Shown in pieces: positions 9,817 to 20,922 of a stretch of DNA of 64,000 bases; positions within the stretch are counted from its first letter, which is position 1, and each line of letters starts with the position of its first letter. Source of the stretch: Vishniacozyma victoriae (lineage: Eukaryota > Basidiomycota > Tremellomycetes > Tremellales > Bulleribasidiaceae); contig JADPYG010000005.1 of the NCBI GenBank assembly GCA_017654735.1, positions 248,001 to 312,000 of the forward strand, read 5' to 3'. The position numbers and the translations under genes are program-made. Below the pieces are notes generated by a model. That model was not told the origin of the DNA. It saw only the letters and a list, made by a program, of their open reading frames with translations, and made no database searches.

Positions 9817-11371
9817 ATGATCCTGCCAAGTACAACGACAACTATATCAGTCGGAATTGCTCTGCTAGCTGGAACAGAGGCATTGCCCGAACCAGCGGCT
9901 GTGAGGCGTCAGGAAACCTCGAGCTCAGGTAAGTGGAGCTGTGGAGCTGGAAGCCGGAAAGTAGTGGTCCTTTAGGAACGGCTCTTTACAGAGTCTACCA
10001 TATGCTCATGCTGATGATACAGTCGAGCCCGCTGAGCCTACTGCTTCGGAAGTAGTATCATCTGCAGTTGCCTCAATTTCAGGTTTCCCGTAAGTCCCAT
10101 TTCATCGAGCGTAACCCCAAGCTCTGGACCTTCATCACCACTCCCACTCCCATTGGACTGAAGTTGACCAGTTCTTCCCCTTCTCCTGACTCTATCTCAA
10201 TCTCATCTTCGTCTGTTTCGACCACTGCGTGAGTTGGTTGGAGTGACGGGGCGGTGCAAGTAAATCGCTAATTCTAGATCTGCCGTGCCGTCATCACTTG
10301 CCGAATCGTTATCCTCCGAAATATCTTCTTCTTTCGACGCTTCCATTACGTCGTCATCGATTGTCGCTTCTTCCGTAATCCCATCTTCATCCTCGATCGC
10401 TCCTTCCGATACCGCTACATCCAGCCCGGATAGTTCTTCCGCACCAGCACGCGCTTCATTCGAATCTTCGTCTTCATCTGCGTCCGTGGTCCCATCGTCG
10501 AGCCCAATCACCGCTAGCTCTGCTGTCTCGCAATCGTCTACCGCCGCATCTAGCTCATTTGTCGCTCCATCCAGCTCGGCCGCCGAGCCATCGGCAGTAC
10601 CCACATCCGCCCAGCCCTCTTCTCAACCACCTTCATCAGCTGCACCTTCTTCATCGAGATCGCCCAGCTCTCCAGTATCGTTCTCTGCCATCTCGGCCGT
10701 ACCCTCCACAGCACCTACGACATTCATCCCATCGTCATCAGCGATCCCCTCGTCATCACCTCAGCCCGCCTCGTCGTCCGCTGCACCTACGACCAACCCC
10801 GCTCCTACCACCCGTCCTGCCTCTTCCGCTGCTCCCGAACCTACCCCCGAGCCTGGAGTTGTTGTCATCACAGCTACGAATTATGTTACCCAATCAAATG
10901 CCCAGGGAGAGCCAGAAACGCAGCAGCAGGTTGGTACCGTCGTTGTCACCGCTACTGGGGAAGGGGATGAGCAGAGTACGTACATAGCTGATTCTGAAAT
11001 ATACAATTAGCTGACCAGCAGTCACCGCTACGGACCCCGACGCGACAGCTACGCGCGATTCCCTGGTAATAGTCACCCAGACCCTAAGCGATACTACAAC
11101 CGCCGCGAACGGGGAACAAAGCGTAGTTATTGCCGTAAGTCATCCATCGATCACCGTCATATCAAGTACTGATAAACAGACGATCACGCGAAGAGTCAGT
11201 ATTCAGATCGTCCCTGTTGCTACTACCACCGTAGTCGGCTCAGGTGGTGAACTACAGGGTGATTCAGGAAACGGAGCTGTTGGTCGGGGAGTGGACAATA
11301 AGCTGTTGATGTCGGTCCTTGCCGTTCCCCTCTTTGGCCTTTTGAGGGGTCTGATGGGGATGTTCATCTAA
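9817..11371 (+). CDS. Ser/Thr-rich GPI-type cell-wall or surface protein
   Basis: Six exons (9817-9928, 10023-10089, 10172-10228, 10278-10975, 11022-11134, 11180-11371) close in phase to about 412 residues. A short signal peptide is visible (MILPSTTTTISVGIALLAG, then a Pro-Glu cleavage region and an Arg-Arg pair). Residues ~60-270 are almost wholly Ser, Ala, Pro and Thr, typical of an O-mannosylated stalk. A Thr/Val-rich segment (VVVITATNYVTQ, IVTVVT-like repeats) follows. The C-terminus has a hydrophobic tail (LLMSVLAVPLFGLLRGLM) after a Gly-rich spacer, as in GPI-anchored mannoproteins. There is no enzymatic domain. Probable role: wall mannoprotein or surface sensor; the exact family is unknown. 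Confidence 0.78.
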
Positions 11372-11583
11372 TCTATCCAATCACTCTACCGTGAGATGCT
11401 TGCTTATACTGTATCCATAGCCATAGCCATATATCATAATATCTTAATTAATGCACCAAATAGACCCACGTGATGCGGGCCGGAGTAGACCGATGACCGA
11501 CGTCACGAACGCCTTTTTTGGATTATACCAAAAACAACTGACTAATCCATCTCTTATATTGTGTATATTGTATATCGCAGACA

Positions 11584-13941
11584 ATGTCGGCGATAATTCT
11601 AACGCGCCATACGCCCACTAGGCCAAAACCAACGAGAATGTCAACGAAACAATTGACTCCTCAATTACGTACTACCGAACGTACTCCCCTCTTGAATTCC
11701 AAAGACAGGACAACACCTCTCAAAGATACTTTATCGACTACGAGATTCGTGACGATATGTATTGGGATCTTTAGTGCTAATTTCGTTTTCGCATTTCAAA
11801 CTACTAGTATGCCTACGTTGATGAGTGGGATCTCTAGTGGATATGGACATGCGGAATTGGGGAGTTATTTGGGTAGTGTCTTCACGTTAGCCAATACTGC
11901 TGGTGAGTGATGGCTCTTTTTGAGCTTCTCTATCAAAATCCGCTCCCTTAGGAGCTGAGTGCATACGCAGTGGACGTGCGCTAATGGTAGTGATCCCAGT
12001 ATATGGAGTCCTTATGGAATCGTTAGGACGGAAAGTCGCCATGCTCACCGCTGGCATATTCTACGGTCTAGGAACGATCCTCTGCGCGACCTCAGGCAGT
12101 ATGTATCAATTAATAGCAGCAAGAGCTGTAGCTGGTGTAAGTCCTTTTCTCTTACCATTGCCTCTCCCTACTTGGTCAACCGATCGCATGTTGGAAGGAG
12201 CTGATATCAGCTCGGCGGCGGAGGGCTGTTAACAGTCTCCTCAGTGATTGTCACTGATCTTGTCCCGCTTCGTGACCGGGGTGTATATCAGGGTAAGTCA
12301 AGCGTACTTGGCAAATATATGGTGGAGCTGACAAGAAGGGATCATGATGACGGTCTTTGGGGCTGGGACGATGATTGGTGGTCCTCTTGCAGGATGGTTG
12401 TCTGATCATCATGGATGGCAGTGGTCTTTCTGGGTCCAGGTGAGTGTTTGTTTGTTTCCCTCCTTCTGCGGCTCCAATCCACGAAGCTCCTGCTATAATA
12501 CGAAGGACGGGATGGTAAAAAGGAGGGAGCTGATGATCAGATGCCAATAATCATCTTCACCTCAATAATAACGACCCTCTTCCTCCCACCCTCACCAATC
12601 CCTCCAACACACCCAACGTTACTATCAGGCCTAACATCCCTCGATTGGACCGGAACAGTCCTCCTAATATCCTCAGTAACGGCCTTAATCCTCGGATTCT
12701 CATTCCATACTTCCTACCTCATCCCCTGGACTTCACCTACCGTCTGGGGTCTACTACTTGCTTCGATTCTAGCATTTGGTTTGTTTATATTCCAAGAGAA
12801 AAGGGCGGGGGAGGGGGCTGTGGTGAATTTAAAGAATTTGAGAAGTAAACATCGGAGCGCAATTATGGCGAGTGGCTTCCTACTTTCAGCTGCGAATGGT
12901 GCTTTCGTAAGTCCCCGTCGATTATCTGGAAGTGGGTGTTATGCTGATGATAGATGTTTTACATGTACGTGACGTTGATTCAATGGGGATGAGAGCTGAT
13001 GATAGACCCGTGTACTTTACTGTTGTCGTCAATACCTCAACATCCAGAGCGGGGATGATTAATTCGATATGTGGTGGATTAGGTCTGGCCACCGGATCAC
13101 TCCTTGCAGGGCAGTAAGTGCTTCCCCCCTCTCGCCAATGGTCCGCTTCACCACCTCCCTCATTTGCTCCTGACCGTGTCCAGCCGTTATACCCAAGTCA
13201 TCTCCAGACCTACCGCCCTCCGGCTCATCGCTGATATCAGATACATCCGTAATGGCAACCCCTACAAGATCCTAGGAACTATCGCCCTCCTCGCACCCAT
13301 GATTGGTGCATTCGTAGCTTCCCTCTGGACCCCTAATTGGTCTACTTGGAGTTATTACGCTACTGTCCTACCTATGACTTTTGGGTATTCCGTCTTCTTG
13401 TGCTGTCAGCTTGGTATGTTACTTTGATACCCAATTTGGTAAGGTGGTGCTGATTGTAGTTGCCCTAGTTTCTGGAGTGGATAGTAAAGCAATGGTATGC
13501 TCCTCTGCAGAGACCCCATGGGGACGATAAGCTGACCTCCAGCCTAAGGCAACAGCACTCCTATACACCATCCGGGCTCTCGGCGGAACCATCGGAATCT
13601 CTTCAGCCGGTTCAATCCAATTATCTTCCCTCACCCACTCCCTAAGGAACGTATTCAAACACGAATCCAACGCTTCCGCCATGATCGACGCAATCTTACA
13701 TTCCAAATCCGCAATCCGTGAATTACCCCCACATCTAGAACAAGCTGCTATCGACGCTTACGCACACTCTTTATCGGCTGTTTGGGTGGTTGCTGGTGGG
13801 GTCGCTGCTTTGACTGTTGTTGCTAGTTTGTTCATTCAGGAAAAGGATGTTGGGTCTAAAGGGGAGGAAACTGGGGGTGGGGTTGTTGGGGATGGTGGAG
13901 AGGGGTTGGGTGGTGGGACCGTAGTCGGAAGGGGACATTAG
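11584..13941 (+). CDS. MFS exporter, DHA14-like (14-TM drug:H+ antiporter type)
   Basis: Ten exons (11584-11902, 11991-12136, 12211-12292, 12339-12439, 12541-12906, 12954-12964, 13006-13113, 13241-13413, 13460-13494, 13543-13941) close in phase to 579 residues. Features of the family are clear: IPVYGVLMESLGRK after TM2, RAVAGLGGGGLLTVSSVIV, VPLRDRGVYQG, GPLAGWLSDHHGWQWSF and NTSTSRAGMI. The 11-nt sixth exon codes MFYI at the junction before PVYF. The acceptor of intron 1 (11990) was chosen by family fit over other in-frame AGs. The large tail after the last TM is Gly/Val rich. Likely exports a small molecule (or a basic amino acid into the vacuole) at a membrane; substrate unknown. Confidence 0.85.
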
Positions 13942-14095
13942 GTCGAGTCTTCGATACTTGTTCCAGACCCTCATCAATGGTACAGCTCGGAAGGTGGACA
14001 CTCTTTGTATTCCTACTTCATACTTCATAATAATGCCAAATTTCTACATACATACTATACCATCCCTTGCTCCCTCATCGACCTAACGGTCTTCT

Positions 14096-15477
14096 CTAAA
14101 TCGGCCCCCGTCCCTCAGTAAGCGAGTACATCTTCGGATAACTCTCCAACCAAGACTTATCAATCTGATCAACACTCTGAATCCCAGAGACATTAAACAA
14201 GATATCAAGATCCGCCAGTAAACTCTTCATGACATGTCGAACACCGTGTTCACCCATGATAGAGAGTCCCCATACCCATAATCTGCCGATGAAGACGAAT
14301 TTAGCTCCTAGGGCTAGGGCTTTTACGACATCGGCAGCGCCTCTGATTCCGGAATCGAACATGATGTAGGTCTTGTCACCGACCGCTGATGTATTAGCCT
14401 CTACTCGGAACCATAGAGGAAGAAGTAAGGAGTGAGAGTGAGAAGGGGAAAGGAGAACGCACCAGCGACGATATTCTCCAGCGCGTCCAACGAGGCAATC
14501 GCCCCATCCACTTGCCTTCCAGCATGATTCGAAACTACAATCCCATCTACTCCCATCTCGACCGATTTCTGAGCATCCCTAACATCCTGAATACCTTTCA
14601 AAGCGAATGGTTTCCCACCTGAAATCCTCTTCCATTCTCCCATGACCCACTTTGTTTTCTCCCAAGTATGAGCCCTTCCATGCCATACATTGTCAATCCA
14701 CATCGCCCCAGCCTCATTCAATTGCGTTTTTGGATCAATCCCAGCTTCCTTCAACCTTTTCTGGAATACCGGATCGGATAGTCCTAAGTCGGCACCGATA
14801 CCATGGTAGAATGCGTAATTTGAGTTGTTTACATCGTTATGTCGCCAGCCGAGTTGCCAGGTATCGAGAGTAAGGATACAAGCTGTGAATCCGGAGTTGT
14901 GAGCTCGAGTGAGGAGAGAGATAGTAAGTTCATCGTCGTGGGGCATGTACAATTGAAAGAATCTCGGTCCATCTCCATTCGCTTTTCCAACATCTTCAAT
15001 AGGCTGACTACCAGCTGTAGACAAGCAATAAGGAAGGTTGAGTTCTTCAGCTACTTTAGCAACTGGTAATTCTCCTAGTGGGTTGTAAATCTTGTTGATT
15101 CCAATAGGAGCGAATCCAATAGGTGCAGCGACTTTATGTCCCCAGATCTCGGTAGCTGTATCACGAGTATTGGTATCGACTAGCATACGGGGTATGATCC
15201 GATGTCGGAAAAATGCTTGTCGATTCGCGAGGTGGGTGGTGGACATCCCAGCATTGGAAGAGGCGTAATACCATCCTCCTTCTGATAGTTTCTCTTTTGC
15301 TTTCGCTTCTAGTTGACCGGGATCTACCGTCAGTCACATCAAAGCTCAAAAGAGGAGAGACCTACCAGTGTTGAAAGGAGGTACCTCGCCATCATTACTC
15401 TTCCAAAAGTTCTCCCTCTGGTATTGAGCAAACTCGGTCGTAGTCCTACTCTTGGAATTAGGGTTGTTGATATCCAT
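14096..15477 (-). CDS. FMN-dependent alpha-hydroxy acid oxidase, lactate 2-monooxygenase-like
   Basis: Exons (complement) 15366-15477, 14463-15323 and 14096-14400 give 425 residues. It is the FMN alpha-hydroxy-acid dehydrogenase fold: FFRHRIIPRMLVDT, APIGFAPIGI, LPYCLSTAGSQ, FFQLY, LTLDTWQLGWR, FALKGIQ, the active-site VSNHAGRQVDG (His with Arg) and FDSGIRGAADVVKALALGA for FMN phosphate. Length and the HWFKSND-like N-terminus fit the lactate 2-monooxygenase/lactate oxidase branch rather than cytochrome b2, because there is no heme domain or mitochondrial leader. Reaction expected: oxidation of L-lactate or a related 2-hydroxy acid with O2. Whether acetate or peroxide is the product cannot be told from sequence. 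Confidence 0.87.
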
Positions 15478-15523
15478 AATGAACAGTCAGTAGGTGGTGT
15501 GAACAGCCGGACAGAGACCTCAG

Positions 15524-15554
<31 letters not shown>

Positions 15555-16176
15555 CCTACATCATCCTCACCCGCAAGTGACCACATATCTGACATCAGAT
15601 GTCTAATCGGGATAACGGGGCTGCACCATTCCCCGCTTGCAACACTCGGCAATAATCATGCCGGCGGGATATTGGTTATTTCGGGCGAGCGTATCTGTCA
15701 TTTCACCCTCATCTCGGACCGTGATCCACGGCTAGAGAGGTTTTCAGATAGCCTCCGTATCCGCTGCCCACATCTTGGAAATATTTATGCATCCAAATTC
15801 CAATGAAGTTCGAGTTGGAAAACGGCTCTTGCCCTTATTTCCTTCCAACAGACGGCGGTCCGAATGTACTGCCGTTTCTGTTCCTCTCGGCCCTTTGCAT
15901 CGCTCAAGTCGAATATCTTCTGGGCTTTTATGCTTGGGAATCGATGGGCGGGATACAATGGTAACCTTACCTTGAACGGTATTGAAATGGTTGTTCGCCA
16001 CGTGGACTGTTTGGAGACTCCACTTAAGAGGCTGTGCGCGTCTTTCCTTTCCTTGGCTCTACTTTCTCTTTCTCTGATCCAACAATCATACTTTACCCAT
16101 ATAGCATAGAGATCATACCCTCTATCCCTTACGACTCTCATGATATAACGAATAAGCAACGTATCACGTCCTCGAC
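15478..16176. other. Divergent intergenic region with an AT microsatellite
   Basis: About 0.7 kb between the divergent lactate-oxidising enzyme and the large disordered protein. Apart from the (AT)n run there is nothing coding that I can support. Confidence 0.45.
15528..15554. repeat. (AT)n microsatellite
   Basis: About 13 AT units lie roughly 50-80 bp upstream of the minus-strand start codon at 15477. Being this close, it could act as an AT-rich promoter element whose length varies between strains. Confidence 0.9.
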
Positions 16177-19100
16177 ATGCCTGAACTTACAAACGATGGC
16201 GCACCATCTCTCGATAGACTGCAATTGGTTGCCGCGTTGATAGGTACGTGACGCCTTCTTATACTTGTGATCTCGTCATCATCTTTGGTCTTTAGCCGCA
16301 GTCAGACTAGCTGACGCACAGAATACGATAATGACGATGTACCACCTGAGAAGCGACGCGATCATAGGCAATCAGCCATCTTTACTCAATTCCGACCCCG
16401 ACCTCTTGACCGTATTGATCATAGGCCTGACGCTCGACCGCCTCCTGCGCGTCTACAGACCTTTCAACCAGATCAAATTAGAGAGATTCAAGATGGATAT
16501 GAGAAGCAAGGACCAAGACCTCAATCGATGGTCACGGCGCCTAGGGCTAGGGACTTGATGACTATGGAAATTCTGGAAGGGAGGCAGCGGTTTGATCCCA
16601 ACGTGCACAGGCAGGATCTACGCGAGAATGGACAACAATTGGAGGAAGAACAGGAAGAGCTGGATGTAGATGTATCTCGATGGGGATTACCGGAACATCT
16701 CGTCGCTCAGGATGATCCTTCAACCTCGAGACCAAAATCCGCCATGTCAACAATGAATCAAGCTCGACCATCATCATCTTTGTCCCAATTCCAGAATCGG
16801 CCGCCGTCAAACATGTCATATCGAGATGATTCTCGCCCTACACCCATCCCGTTTCCAGCGGCACATACGACCAGTATCAATGTTCCCTCGATCAATCGTG
16901 CCCGCTCGGTTCATCTCGATATCATGAATCAAAGCCCAGACGAGTATGGCGCAGATACAGCCTTGGAATCCGCAGAACGGGTCAGGAATCTCGTCGAGGG
17001 GAGTTCAGTAAGGGAAAGAACGAGGTCTGGAGGTGATACATTCTCTCGACCTGATCGTGGGAATCGACGAGTCAGCTTTAACGAGCTTGACATGACAGAT
17101 CGACCTAATACGAGTCAAGGATTAAGGTCTAACTCTCGATTATCATCAAATGGTCGAACACCACCCACTTCGCCGCCCTCGATGCGACCGAGATCGGCAA
17201 TGAGTAGGAAATCTTCCAATCCACTCCTTGTGCCACTACCGCCATCACCGATGCATGCGCTCATGAGTCGCCATTCGAGCTATATCCCCACCCTCACTGC
17301 CGAAGAAGAAGAATTGGATCAACTTGCAGATCTCGATGAACCTATCCTGTCATCCGAGCCCAATCCATTCGCCATGCCGCCTCCTCCAGCGGTCATTGGA
17401 TCTCGATTCGACCCAAAGCAGCTCGAGGTCCAACGAGGAGCCTCACGACTTTCAGACTACGCAAGACCCACTTCTAGCATGTCGCTTCAACGATCCAGTC
17501 TAGCTCAATTCGATGATATGGTTCGATCCACCACCCCAGCAGCTGCTCTGGAGTATATTGAAGAACAAGATCTAGGGGATCTACGAGTCTACGACGATAT
17601 ACCCACTGCTGAGCAATATGGTAAACCCCTTCAACCTCCGAAATATGCGAATGCTCGACCACAACGTCTGAGCAGAATCGACCTTCTCCGCCCTAAAACA
17701 TTGATGATGCCTCCATCACTCGCCAATCAACCGGATCCACCTTCACCCCCGAAGAAGAAATGGGAGATCCCACCTGAAGGGTTCTCTATCGGTGAGAAAC
17801 CACTCCCGAAAGGAGCTAGGACGAGTGTGTTGACTTTGAATGGGATTCCTAGGATCCCCATGAGTTTGAGTCAGAGGACTTTTAGGAGTAGTTTGCTTGT
17901 GGGAGGAGAGAGGGGGGACGCTTGGGTGGGAGGTGCGGATGAAGATGGAGAAGTTGGGGTTATGAAGAAGGAAAGGGATGATCTGCCTCCTGATGCGTAC
18001 GAGAGAAAGGCTGGAAAGCTATATGTGAGTTCCTCTGTCGAGACATGTTGATAGCGCTGACTTCCAGGGCAAAAGTCTGATTGATCAGCTAGAGGCTAGA
18101 AAAGCAGCAATGAAGGGTCGTCAGAGGTGAGTTATACTTGTCAAAACGCCACTGATAGAAGGTACTTTACCGGAGACTCCCGTCCAGCGATGATGGACCG
18201 TTCTTCTTTCGCTGCCCAACATGACCCATCATCCGCAACCTCTCCCACCGGCGCTCAGGTACCCTTATTACAATTCGGCGACGATGGCGACCTCCATCGA
18301 TCCCCCACTTCTCCCGATATGCTCTACCACCCCTCGAACAACCGCTTGTCGCATATGCCAACTTCGAATTCGACTTCCCAACTCGTACCCCCAAGACCCA
18401 TTGATCGGATGAGTAAATCCAATTCCGTTTTTGGGATTGATCAGGTATGGGAGTCGGAAATGGCTAGACTCAAGATCCGGCAGGTGCAGGAAGCTGAACA
18501 AGCTCGTCTGGTGCAGGAGAGGGAAGAAGAGGAAGAGAGGCGGAAAAGGGAAAAGAAGGATAAAAAAGCCAAGAAAGATCGAAAGGGAAAGGGCAAGATG
18601 AGGGAGTCGGATTATCAAACTCAAGATCAATTTACCGTCGACAGGGATCAAGGTCTGGCGGATGATATCTCGCCTGTTCAAAGAGTTCCGGATCTACCGC
18701 CCATGCTTCAGTTCAGTCCGGAGAAGCCCCCAGCTCGTCCGAAGCCTGAACCGGAAAGCGATAGTGATGAAGATGTCCCCCTCTCTCGAATCAGGCAGAG
18801 CAAGTCTCGCCCATCAAGTATTCACCCTTCTACCCAACAGCAACAAGCTGAATCATCGGATGATAGTGATGTGCCCCTCTCTCGACTTCGGAAACCGAAA
18901 ACAAGTAATCCTTCCGCTGCCGACAAACCAGCTCTCACCCTCTCTACCGAGTTCGCTCCAACCCTCGATCTGGGTCTTGAATCTGCTACTGGCTCTTTGG
19001 GATTGAACCTTCCGGTCCCGCAAAGCGCTAGTGAAATGACCAAACCCACCACCGAAGAAATCGGAGAAGATGACGATGTTCCCTTACTACTTCGTCAAGC

Positions 19101-19788
19101 GCATATCAAACATCTTGCCCAAGAGAAAAGCAACGACGATGATGACGATGTACCCCTTGGTGTGAGACAAAGTATGCTACTCAACTCGAATTCGACTACG
19201 AACCTCAATGGGAATATGATGTCTGGTTTCCGACCTCCTGATCCGGCTTTATACGCTCCAGCTTCGAATCCATATGGATACCCGAACTTTCAACAACAAC
19301 CCCACTACCCTGGATCAATGTATGGGTACCCACCCGCTCCCGCTCCTGGGTGGGGTAGTCCAATGGGAATGCCAACATGGCCTCAACAACCGATGGGATA
19401 TCCATACCCAATACCACCACAACATACGGGAATGAGCAACCCGTACCAAAACCCACCCCAACATACGGGAATGAGCAACCCATATCAAATCCCTCCACAA
19501 CATACCGGAATGGGAATGGGAATGCAACCTCAACAAACAGGTCTAGGAGGAGGAATGGGGATGAACATCGGTCAAATGTCTTTCCCTGATTTGGGAGCTA
19601 TGATGAACGCCCATAATCAAAGTGTACCGCCTTCAGCAGCTCTTACGGACATGGGAACTGTAGACCAGACCCAAACTGGGAATATCGATAGTTGGAGGAA
19701 AGGGGTTGATCCGGTTGTACCACCCGCTGGGAACTTGGTGGTGGGTCTAGGCGGTCTTGATGATTATGATGATGTACGTGTGCGATGA
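16177..19788 (+). CDS. Large disordered protein, conserved fungal type, function unknown
   Basis: Four exons (16177-16243, 16322-18024, 18068-18126, 18159-19788) with introns of 78, 43 and 32 nt give about 1152 residues. Most is low complexity: Ser/Pro/Arg-rich N-terminal half; a charged helix (ERRKREKKDKKAKKDR) near residue ~740; acidic SDSDEDVPLSR and DDSDVPLSRLR repeats; then a Pro/Gly/Met/Gln-rich tail with PPQHTGMSNPYQ repeats. The most ordered stretch spans the exon 3-4 join: SLIDQLEARKAAMKGRQR then RYFTGDSRPAMM, which looks like a conserved motif, but I cannot name the family. The repeated VPLSR/VPLLLRQ motifs suggest docking or phosphorylation sites. The end is uncertain: a 37-nt intron at 19777 (GTACGT...CTAG) would replace the last four codons with a different ~48-residue tail. 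Confidence 0.72.
19411..19527 (+). repeat. In-frame 39-bp coding repeat
   Basis: Nearly three units of 39 bp (19411-19449, 19450-19488, 19489-19527) encode (I/N)PPQHTGMSNPYQ. The third diverges after HTGM into GMGMQ. It sits in the low-complexity tail of the disordered protein and probably arose by slippage. Confidence 0.88.
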
Positions 19789-20166
19789 ATGATAACGATG
19801 GATGTTCTAGGACGTTGTGGATGCGGGAGCATGCATCGATGCTGCCGAGGGTAGAGTGGCTGATAATCTGGACTCAAGTCCATACTATAAACTGCTCATG
19901 ATACTCATTGCTCTCGATGCGTTGCTCACTCTGACTGGATCCAGCAGGTGCTAACGACTGCTTCGCCTATCACGTCAATCTCTCAATGCGGAACGGTCTA
20001 GGGTCAACGATCCAGGTTTTCAAGGTGGGTCTTTCCGCGGAAAATCATCCCCTCCACTCTTTACCTCCACTCTCGCCTCCACCATATCGCTCCTTTGTCT
20101 ACATATGTATATGTATACTCGAACCATGGAAAAGGCCAAACCCTCGTCTTCTTCACAACCTACAAC
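19789..20166. other. Intergenic region
   Basis: This is the 3' flank of the disordered-protein gene and promoter of the CMD-family gene. If the alternative last intron is used, the first ~150 bp are coding. Nothing else is seen. Confidence 0.4.
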
Positions 20167-20711
20167 ATGTCAGACCAGAATATCGAAGAAGCTCGAAAAG
20201 CCCTCCTGGATAGGGGCAAGGAAGTGGTATGTCCCTCTTATCCACAGTCGGCTCATATATAGATGGACAGTATCGCCGGAATTGGCGCTGGTGACTCTGC
20301 TATCAAGGCTCAATCGGATTTCACAAAGCCAGCATACGAGTACCTCATGGGATCATGCTTTGCTGGTATCTGGGACAGAGAAGGGTTGGAAAAGAAATAT
20401 AGGAGCTTGACCGTAATTTCGTATGTCTCATCTTTAGCCTTTCTAAAGAAGAAGGGCAAGATTGACGGTATAGGATCTTAGCTGCCAAAGGTAACATCCC
20501 CCAACTTAAATCCCATGTTAGGATGGGTTTGAGTAATGGGTTGAAAGAGGAGGAAATCAGGGAGTGTTTGTTACATGTCATGGGATATTGTGGGTTCCCG
20601 ACCGGTCTCGATGCGCAAGTCTCATTTTTTGGCTTCTTCAGAATCAGAAGTGATAGCTGATGGGATAGCTTTGCTGCGGCTGATGAAGTTATCAAGGCTC
20701 CCAAAGCCTAG
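20167..20711 (+). CDS. Carboxymuconolactone decarboxylase (CMD/AhpD-like) family protein
   Basis: Four exons (20167-20226, 20263-20420, 20474-20614, 20669-20711) give 133 residues. The single CMD domain is clear: YLMGSCFAGIWDREGLEKKYRS, ILAAKGNIPQLKSHVRMGLSNG, then LKEEEIRECLLHVMGYCGFP. Small single-domain CMD proteins include gamma-carboxymuconolactone decarboxylases of the beta-ketoadipate pathway and AhpD-like thiol peroxidase partners. AhpD's CxxC is not present here: the cysteines are isolated (SC, EC, YC), so a decarboxylase or dehydrating role is more likely than peroxidase support. The last intron (20615-20668) starts with GCAAGT, a GC-AG intron, and closes in phase onto FAAADEVIKAPKA and a stop. 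Confidence 0.82.
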
Positions 20712-20922
20712 TAGCACGCCTAGTCGTTATATTGGATGGATGGATCTATCCCACCGGCTAGGCTTTGCGTTGGACAAAGGAGAGATGTAATTCCACAATG
20801 AGCTATCGCGAAATAGTGATCTTCATCAAGTTACTAATCTATCGTAATCATCATCTAATATATACACGATTGAATCAAATCATCAAAATCATTCCCTCGG
20901 CCTCAAGTCTCCTCGTCAAGAC

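Noticed and set aside
10203..10604. Acidic minus-strand ORF (Asp/Glu/Ala rich)
   Set aside because: It is the complement of the Ser-rich stalk codons of the wall protein; the plus strand has signal peptide, introns and GPI-type tail.
15528..15554. (AT)n run as a centromere or origin
   Set aside because: Only 27 bp long and placed between two ordinary genes; a simple promoter microsatellite is sufficient.
18268..18681. 137-codon minus-strand ORF with hydrophobic runs
   Set aside because: Antisense to the charged KKDKKAKK region of the large disordered protein.
19789..20000. Alternative C-terminus of the disordered protein through a 37-nt intron
   Set aside because: Not rejected outright, but not adopted: the simpler stop at 19788 needs no extra intron. 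It is mentioned in the gene entry.
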